DNA of 12,334 nucleotides from Bacteroidales bacterium UBA4912 (GTDB taxonomy: Bacteria > Bacteroidota > Bacteroidia > Bacteroidales > Dysgonomonadaceae), in NCBI GenBank assembly GCA_002398875.1, contig DHCC01000017.1:1-12334 (forward strand). Reading direction: 5' to 3'. Positions 7,446 through 12,334 of this stretch are shown here, piece by piece. The stretch's first letter is position 1, and each line of letters starts with the position of its first letter. Made by a program: the position numbers and the translations under genes. The notes under the pieces were generated by a model. That model was not told the origin of the DNA. It did no database searches and was given only the letters and a program-made list of their open reading frames with translations.

Positions 7446-8909
7446 ATGAGTGAATATTTAAAAGCTGAGCGGTCTGCCCTATGGCGTGAAGAATTGCGTA
7501 AAGCGATGAAAAACAAAGACCGCACCGCAATACCAAGAGTAAAAATGCCTGAAGTTGATCCTGCTGTCAGAAGCAGGAATTATGACGAGGTGAATCTGGG
7601 ATTAACTGAAGAAATGGCTGTAAATGAGTCTCACCGTTGTCTTGACTGTGTTGACCCCACATGTATTTCAGGTTGCCCTGTAGAAATAAATATTCCTAAA
7701 TTCATCAAGAATATCGAGCGTGGCGAATATCTTGAAGCAGCCAAAACACTCAAGGAAACAAGTGCTTTACCTGCCGTTTGCGGAAGAGTTTGTCCTCAAG
7801 AGCGTCAATGCGAAAACAGCTGCTTTTATACTCAAAAACTAAAAAAGGAACCTATAGCAATAGGTCATTTAGAGCGATTTGCAGCAGATTACGAGCGTGT
7901 TAGTGGAAATATATCAATTCCGGAAACAGCACCCTCCAATGGTAAAAAAGTAGCTGTAATAGGCTCTGGACCGGCCGGACTTGCCTTTGCAGGTGATATG
8001 GTGAAACTTGGATATGATGTTACGGTTTTTGAAGCACTCCACGAACTTGGCGGTGTACTTCGTTACGGAATTCCTGAATTCAGATTGCCCAACGAGATAG
8101 TTGATGTTGAAATTGACGGTCTCAGAAAAATGGGTGTAAAATTTGAAACAAACTGTATAGTAGGGAAAACTATATCTCAGGAAGATCTCAAAGAGGCGGG
8201 TTTCAAAGGTATATTTGTGGGTAGTGGTGCCGGTCTGCCCAACTTCATGAACATCCCGGGTGAGAATCTTATCGGTATTATGTCTTGCAATGAATACCTC
8301 ACAAGAGTAAATCTTATGGGAGCAGGCGATCCTGAAAGCGATACCCCTGTTTATATGGGTAAAAAGGTTGCGGTTATTGGAGGAGGAAATACTGCAATGG
8401 ATGCCGTACGTACAGCCCGCCGACTTGGTGCAGAAAGGACTGTGATTGTCTATCGCCGCTCTGAAGCTGAAATGCCTGCACGTATCGAAGAGATAAAACA
8501 TGCCAAAGAAGAAGGTATAGAATTTTATACATTACATAATCCATTACGCTACGAAGGAGATGACCGTGGTCGCGTACAGAAGATGCTTCTGCAGCGAATG
8601 GAGCTTGGCGAACCGGACCAATCAGGACGCCGTCGCCCTGTAGCCATAGAAGGAGCTACTGAATGGATGGAAGTAGATGAAGTGATTGTAAGCGTTGGAG
8701 TATCCCCTAACCCGCTAATTCCACAAACTTTCACAGGCTTGGAAGTCACATCCTGGGGTACAATTGTAGTTAATAATGATACAATGCAAACAGCCGATGA
8801 TTACATTTTTGCCGGAGGAGATATTGTTCGTGGCGGTGCTACAGTTATTCTTGCTATGGGTGACGGCAGAAAAGCTGCAAAATCAATGCATAAACATTTG
8901 AGTAAATGA
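7446..8909 (+). CDS. nfnB: NfnB / GltD-like NADPH-dependent oxidoreductase large subunit
   Basis: This is the large subunit partner of NfnA, often labelled NADPH-dependent glutamate synthase (GltA) in Bacteroidota. The 487-residue protein begins with a two [4Fe-4S] domain: Cys65, Cys68, Cys73 and Cys77 (CLDC...CISGCP), then Cys112, Cys116, Cys122 and Cys126. A two-dinucleotide-fold flavoprotein follows, with FAD loop GSGPAG at 173-178, GGVLRYGIPEFRLP at 202-215, and NADPH loop GGGNTA at 312-317 followed by RRS and MPAR (337-346). The C-terminal FAD motif FAGGDIVRG is near the end. No glutamate synthase large subunit lies in the window, whereas NfnA is immediately upstream, so the Nfn reading is preferred. 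The stop overlaps the pdxB start (ATGA), implying coupled translation. Confidence 0.9.
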   Translation: MSEYLKAERSALWREELRKAMKNKDRTAIPRVKMPEVDPAVRSRNYDEVNLGLTEEMAVNESHRCLDCVDPTCISGCPVEINIPKFIKNIERGEYLEAAKTLKETSALPAVCGRVCPQERQCENSCFYTQKLKKEPIAIGHLERFAADYERVSGNISIPETAPSNGKKVAVIGSGPAGLAFAGDMVKLGYDVTVFEALHELGGVLRYGIPEFRLPNEIVDVEIDGLRKMGVKFETNCIVGKTISQEDLKEAGFKGIFVGSGAGLPNFMNIPGENLIGIMSCNEYLTRVNLMGAGDPESDTPVYMGKKVAVIGGGNTAMDAVRTARRLGAERTVIVYRRSEAEMPARIEEIKHAKEEGIEFYTLHNPLRYEGDDRGRVQKMLLQRMELGEPDQSGRRRPVAIEGATEWMEVDEVIVSVGVSPNPLIPQTFTGLEVTSWGTIVVNNDTMQTADDYIFAGGDIVRGGATVILAMGDGRKAAKSMHKHLSK

Positions 8910-10024
8910 AAATATTAGCAGATGCACATATACCATTTCTAAAAGGTGTAGCAGAACAATTTGGAGAAGTGGAATACCTACCCGGTAACCAGTTTACGAG
9001 TGAATCTATCAAAGATAAAGACGCCCTGATAGTGAGGACAGTTACCCGGTTTGGCGAAGATAATCTCCCGGGAAGCAATGTGAAGCTTATATGTTCTGCA
9101 ACAATTGGCTTTGATCATATAGACACTGAATATTGCGACTCTCATGGCGTTGCATGGCGTACAGCGCCTGGCTGCAATGCCTCTTCTGTGGAGCAATACA
9201 TAACAGCATCTCTGCTCTTTCTGGCTGAAAAGTATAGCTTCAAGCTGAAAGATAAAACAATTGGGATAGTGGGTGTTGGTAATGTAGGTAGTAAGGTTGA
9301 AATCGCATGCCGTAAATTGGGTATGAATGTCCTTCTGAATGATCCACCCAGGGAAGAGGCTGAAGGTATTGAAAGCAATACTGATTTTGTTGATATCAGC
9401 ACCATTCAGCATGAGGCAGATATAATCACCTTTCACACACCGTTAACAAAAGCAGGGGCACATAAAACCTACCATTTGGGCGATGATACATTCTTTAGTT
9501 CAGTTGCCCGTAAACCATTTATAATAAATGCAGCACGTGGTGGAGTAACAAGTAATCAATCACTCAAAAAAGCACTCAAAAACGGTCAGATCAGTGGCGT
9601 TATACTTGATTGCTGGGAAAAAGAGCCCGATATTGATCGCGAATTATTGGAAATGGCAGATATTGCCACCCCACATATTGCCGGATATTCTGCAGACGGT
9701 AAGTGGACTGCCACAAAAATGAGCATAGAGAATCTGAAAGAATACTTTAAGATTGATACAAATCCTATTTTCCAGTCTCTCCCACTCCCTGAAAATCAAA
9801 CTATCGATCTTGCCGGAGTACCCTCAGAAGATCAGCTGTCGCATGCTGTATGGCATAGTTATAATCCTATGAAAGAAACTGAATTATTAAAAACATCACC
9901 CGATAAATTTTACTGGTTCAGGTCTAATTATCCACTAAGAAGGGAATATCATGCATATAAAGTTGTTAATGCGTCTCCATCTGTAAAAGAGTTATTGATA
10001 AGTCTGGGATTCAACGTGGGTTAA
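8906..10024 (+). CDS. pdxB: 4-phosphoerythronate dehydrogenase
   Basis: PdxB oxidises 4-phospho-D-erythronate to 2-oxo-3-hydroxy-4-phosphobutanoate, the second step of the DXP-dependent pyridoxal phosphate pathway. The 372-residue cytoplasmic protein is a D-2-hydroxyacid dehydrogenase. It starts MKILADAHIPF, has the NAD-binding loop GVGNVG at 123-128, and carries the catalytic set Arg211 (NAARGGV), Glu240 (CWEKEP) and His257 (TPHIAGYSADGKW). ATIGFDHID at 65-73 and APGCNASSV at 87-95 are family features. The extra C-terminal part after about residue 290 fits the dimerisation domain that separates PdxB from shorter relatives, and total length is near the usual size. The start overlaps the nfnB stop by four bases. 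Other B6 genes are not in the window. It is the last gene of the run, with no obvious terminator after it. Confidence 0.94.
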   Translation: MKILADAHIPFLKGVAEQFGEVEYLPGNQFTSESIKDKDALIVRTVTRFGEDNLPGSNVKLICSATIGFDHIDTEYCDSHGVAWRTAPGCNASSVEQYITASLLFLAEKYSFKLKDKTIGIVGVGNVGSKVEIACRKLGMNVLLNDPPREEAEGIESNTDFVDISTIQHEADIITFHTPLTKAGAHKTYHLGDDTFFSSVARKPFIINAARGGVTSNQSLKKALKNGQISGVILDCWEKEPDIDRELLEMADIATPHIAGYSADGKWTATKMSIENLKEYFKIDTNPIFQSLPLPENQTIDLAGVPSEDQLSHAVWHSYNPMKETELLKTSPDKFYWFRSNYPLRREYHAYKVVNASPSVKELLISLGFNVG

Positions 10025-10128
10025 CCTCAAGAAAACCAATACGTATATACATAAAAACCGGAGTTAATAAATAGTTTCCAAAAAGCTTTTATAAATATAT
10101 TGAAAATTGTGAAATTCCGGAAAACGTT

Positions 10129-10160
10129 TTTGTAAATCAGACAAAAATAGGGTAAATTTG
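10129..10160 (+). promoter_or_regulatory. Bacteroidetes-type promoter of the OmpA/TPR lipoprotein gene
   Basis: TTTG at 10129-10132 is followed after 20 bases by TAAATTTG at 10153-10160, an exact match to TAnnTTTG. The start of transcription would be near 10165-10167, giving a leader of about 70 bases before the ATG at 10236. The rest of the gap from 10025 shows only AT-rich sequence; I see no convincing terminator for pdxB in it. Confidence 0.75.
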
Positions 10161-10235
10161 TATTGGTATAAAAATCAATGGAACAACCTATGTTATAGCG
10201 AATTAATTTATTCAACTAATTATAATTTACACAAC

Positions 10236-11939
10236 ATGAAAAAAATCTCTCGTTTATTGTCACTATTAATGGTGATTGGGGTAGCTATATTCGCTACTTC
10301 GTGCAGCAGCAAGCTAAAGCCGCTCACGCAAAACAATTTTAATGTAACCCCTACTCCTCTCGAAACAGTAGGAAATCAGGTTCCTGTAACCATTAGTGGA
10401 ACTTTCCCCGAAAAATGGTTCAACAAGAATGCAATAGTGACTATCACTCCCATTCTTAAATATGGCGATAACCAAGAACTTGCCGGTACACCTTACAGTT
10501 TTCAGGGAGACAATATCTCAGGCAATAGAGTTACAATCAGTAATGCCAGAGGTGGCAACTTTACAATGAATTCAACCTTTCCTTTTGAAGAAGCAATGCG
10601 TTCATCTGAACTTTATCTGAGATTTGACGGAAGGATTAAAAACAAACGTTCCGATTTGCCTGACCTAAAGGTGGCAGACGGTGTAATTGCTACTTCAGCT
10701 CTTGCCAGTGTAGCAACAACAACTCCTTCCGTAGCACCTGACGGATTCCAGCGCATTATACAGGATGCTCAGGAAACAAATATCATGTTTGTTATTCAGC
10801 AGGCAAATCTTCGTCAGAGTGAGCTAAATAAGAGCGACATGGCTGCATGGAAAAAGCGCGTTGAAGAAGCTTTTAATGATCCAAAACAGAACGTTAACGT
10901 TGAAGTTTCTGCTTATGCTTCACCTGACGGTGGAGTAAAAATCAACGAGCCGCTTGCCGCACAACGTGAGAAGAACACTTCTAACTATATTGAAAGTGAA
11001 TTAGCACGCCGCAACATTAATACTGAAGTATTTGCTCATTATACTGCACAGGACTGGGAAGGATTCCGCCAGTTGGTTGACGGATCAAATCTACAAGACA
11101 AAGAACTTATCCTTCGTGTACTTGAGATGTATCCGGATTCTGAAACCCGTGAAAGAGAAATCAAGAATATCTCTTATGTTTTCGAAGATCTTGCAGAAAC
11201 AATCCTGCCTCAACTACGCCGTTCACGTATCATTGCAAATATAGAGATTATTGGTAAGTCTGATGAAGAAATCATGACTGCTTGGAAAAACAATCCTAAA
11301 GAATTGTCAGTTGATGAACTGCTTTATGCTTCAACACTTACAAACGATGAGAGCGTTAAAGAAGATGTTTATCAGTACGTAACTGCCAACTTCACAAACG
11401 ACTACAGAGGATGGAACAACATTGGAACAATGTACTTCAAACAGGGTGACTATGCAAAAGCAGAGCAGGCATTCAACCGTGCAGCACAGGTGAATCCAAA
11501 TGCTCCTGAAGTAAACATGAACAAGGCACTTCTTGCAATATTGAAGAACGATTTGGATACAGCAAATGAACTTCTTGGAAGATCAGCAGGTGCAGCAGGA
11601 CTTGATGAAGCAATGGGACTTCTGAATCTACTGCAGGGTAACTACAATCAGGCAGTTGGTGCTTATAGTAACAGCAATACAAATAATGCAGCTCTTGCGC
11701 AACTTCTTGTATCTGACTACAATAAAGCAAAACATACATTGGAAGCTGTTGAAAATCCCGATGCTACAACTGCCTATCTTTTAGCTGTTATTGCTTCCAG
11801 AACAAATAACTTCAACGAAGTAGCTTCTAACCTGCGCACTGCAATTGGTCGCGACAGAAGTATTGCAACACAGGCACTCAATGATCTGGAATTTGCAAAA
11901 TACCGCACAAACCAAGAATTTATGTCATTAGTACAATAA
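10236..11939 (+). CDS. TPR lipoprotein with OmpA-like domain
   Basis: This 567-residue protein has a lipoprotein signal ending in FATSC (Cys23), so it is exported and lipidated. After a beta-rich N-terminal part (about 45-135) comes an OmpA-like segment (about 178-270) with SAYASPDGG, then N237, L240 and R244 in the order of the family's N-x2-L-x3-R pattern. The C-terminal half is helical with tetratricopeptide repeats; the clearest runs from GWNNIGTMYF to RAAQVNP at 392-421. The frame extends upstream to a TTG at 10158, but that codon lies within the -7 box of the promoter and would not be transcribed, so ATG 10236 is the start. It is transcribed alone and ends at a strong terminator. A role in envelope organisation is plausible, but no specific function can be named. 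Confidence 0.88.
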   Translation: MKKISRLLSLLMVIGVAIFATSCSSKLKPLTQNNFNVTPTPLETVGNQVPVTISGTFPEKWFNKNAIVTITPILKYGDNQELAGTPYSFQGDNISGNRVTISNARGGNFTMNSTFPFEEAMRSSELYLRFDGRIKNKRSDLPDLKVADGVIATSALASVATTTPSVAPDGFQRIIQDAQETNIMFVIQQANLRQSELNKSDMAAWKKRVEEAFNDPKQNVNVEVSAYASPDGGVKINEPLAAQREKNTSNYIESELARRNINTEVFAHYTAQDWEGFRQLVDGSNLQDKELILRVLEMYPDSETREREIKNISYVFEDLAETILPQLRRSRIIANIEIIGKSDEEIMTAWKNNPKELSVDELLYASTLTNDESVKEDVYQYVTANFTNDYRGWNNIGTMYFKQGDYAKAEQAFNRAAQVNPNAPEVNMNKALLAILKNDLDTANELLGRSAGAAGLDEAMGLLNLLQGNYNQAVGAYSNSNTNNAALAQLLVSDYNKAKHTLEAVENPDATTAYLLAVIASRTNNFNEVASNLRTAIGRDRSIATQALNDLEFAKYRTNQEFMSLVQ

Positions 11940-12002
11940 TTGTAATTAAAATAAGATTAGTCTTGAGCATACATTAAATATCCTCAGGATAATTTCTAAA
12001 AC

Positions 12003-12034
12003 AAAAAAGTGGACCCTCTCGGTCCATTTTTTTT
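12003..12034 (+). terminator. intrinsic terminator after the TPR lipoprotein gene
   Basis: TGGACC (12010-12015) and GGTCCA (12021-12026) form a 6-bp stem with loop CTCTC, followed by eight T at 12027-12034. An A-run at 12003-12008 can pair with the T-run, so the hairpin may also work on the minus strand. It lies 64 bases after the stop codon. Confidence 0.9.
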
Positions 12035-12078
12035 GTGCCAAAAAGTACTGTATGAAAATTTATTTAACGATGAAATAT

Positions 12079-12190
12079 CCATACTAAATTCTAAACAACT
12101 CCGTACAAACTCCTAACCAACTCCTAATATCCCTTATATAAATTAGGAGTTGGTTAGGATTTGATTAGAATTTAATAAGACTTTAAATGG
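12079..12190. repeat. palindromic array of eight imperfect 11-bp repeats
   Basis: Four 11-base units on the right, TTAGGAGTTGG (12143), TTAGGATTTGA (12154), TTAGAATTTAA (12165) and TAAGACTTTAA (12176), face four units on the left. Read on the minus strand, the left units are TTAGGAGTTGG (12127-12117), TTAGGAGTTTG (12116-12106), TACGGAGTTGT (12105-12095) and TTAGAATTTAG (12094-12084). The centre is 15 bases (12128-12142). The two arms are in exact register about one axis. The inner 18 bases of each arm (12111-12128 and 12142-12159) are perfectly complementary, and units become more divergent outward on both sides. CCAT at 12079-12082 and ATGG at 12187-12190 could close the outer end. Function unknown. 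Confidence 0.85.
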
Positions 12191-12226
12191 TCCCAAATAC
12201 AGCCTATTTATGTGTTGTATATGTAC

Positions 12227-12272
12227 AAAAAAAAGTGAATCATACAGATCCACTTTCCCGGCTTCAATGCCG
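12227..12272 (-). terminator. minus-strand intrinsic terminator preceded by a second small hairpin
   Basis: On the minus strand, AAAGTGGATC (12256-12247) pairs with GATTCACTTT (12241-12232) with one mismatch and a 5-base loop, followed by a run of eight T (12234-12227), three of which are in the stem. Just upstream on the same strand, CGGC and GCCG (12272-12259) form a short 4-bp hairpin with a 6-base loop. The arrangement fits the end of a minus-strand gene lying mostly or wholly beyond the right edge. Confidence 0.6.
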
Positions 12273-12334
12273 CATTCTCTCTTATATGACTTTTTTGAAC
12301 TTCAAACAGAACCTCTAATCTCTTTAGGCGTTAA

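Larger units (their letters stand above)
12035..12334. other. gene-free right end of the window
   Basis: I see no convincing coding region here. The stretch holds the palindromic 11-bp repeat array (12079-12190) and the minus-strand terminator (12227-12272). All three minus-strand frames contain a stop between 12302 and 12333. If a gene converges from the right, at most about ten of its codons (reading LTPKEIRGSV to a TGA at 12304-12302) are inside the window, and its frame cannot be settled. Confidence 0.6.

Noticed and set aside
7914..8501. Minus-strand 195-codon open frame
   Set aside because: It lies fully inside nfnB, shows no family motifs, and is rich in residues expected from an antisense shadow.
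10081..10090. Palindrome AAAAGCTTTT as terminator or operator
   Set aside because: It is a short AT-rich palindrome with no stable stem and no partner site.
10058..10120. Inverted pair CCGGAGTT / AATTCCGG as a terminator after pdxB
   Set aside because: The arms are about 47 bases apart, pair only 8 bases with a wobble, and are not followed by a T-run.
10158..10235. TTG start extending the TPR lipoprotein by 26 codons
   Set aside because: The TTG is part of the -7 box TAAATTTG and would lie upstream of the transcript; the extension would also bury the lipoprotein signal.
12302..12334. Minus-strand coding end reading LTPKEIRGSV
   Set aside because: Only ten codons are visible and the other two frames also stop nearby, so no gene can be supported.

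Overview
The window looks like an ordinary chromosomal stretch from an AT-rich Bacteroidota bacterium, most likely order Bacteroidales. The evidence is a tmRNA whose tag ends in NYALAA, three promoters of the Bacteroidetes form TTTG-N19/20-TAnnTTTG, the lack of obvious Shine-Dalgarno sites, and families typical of the group (a DUF4199 membrane protein, SPII lipoproteins, an Nfn-type oxidoreductase pair). Assignment below order level cannot be made from this sequence alone. I see no phage, insertion sequence, CRISPR array or defence island.

Layout. Positions 1-401 (minus) hold ssrA (tmRNA), missing only the last two bases of its CCA end at the window edge, with its own promoter at 443-474. Reading away from it on the plus strand is a two-gene unit: a DUF4199 membrane protein and a membrane-anchored family 2 glycosyltransferase. 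A strong promoter overlapping the end of the glycosyltransferase gene starts a long, tightly packed plus-strand run from 2160 to 10024. It encodes ApbE flavin transferase, O6-methylguanine-DNA methyltransferase, an outer-membrane porin, a two-domain lipoprotein (DUF1080 plus a PHP-like metal hydrolase), a small macro-like protein, NfnA, NfnB and PdxB. The largest gap between genes is 42 bases, two junctions are 4-base ATGA overlaps, and I see no terminator inside, so one transcript is plausible. A further promoter at 10129-10160 drives a 567-residue OmpA-like/TPR lipoprotein, followed by a clear intrinsic terminator at 12003-12034.

How the genes fit together. ApbE attaches FMN to membrane redox subunits. 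NfnAB exchanges electrons between NADH, NADPH and ferredoxin. PdxB is an NAD-linked dehydrogenase of vitamin B6 synthesis. The operon therefore has a cofactor and redox theme. The porin and the DUF1080/PHP lipoprotein form a separate pair that looks like uptake plus hydrolysis of an unknown, possibly sugar-derived, substrate. The methyltransferase is an isolated DNA repair gene.

The least ordinary structure is in the gene-free right end. Eight imperfect 11-bp repeats stand four against four around a 15-base centre (12084-12186), giving a large palindrome with an 18-bp perfect core. Beyond it lies a minus-strand terminator, probably serving a gene outside the window.
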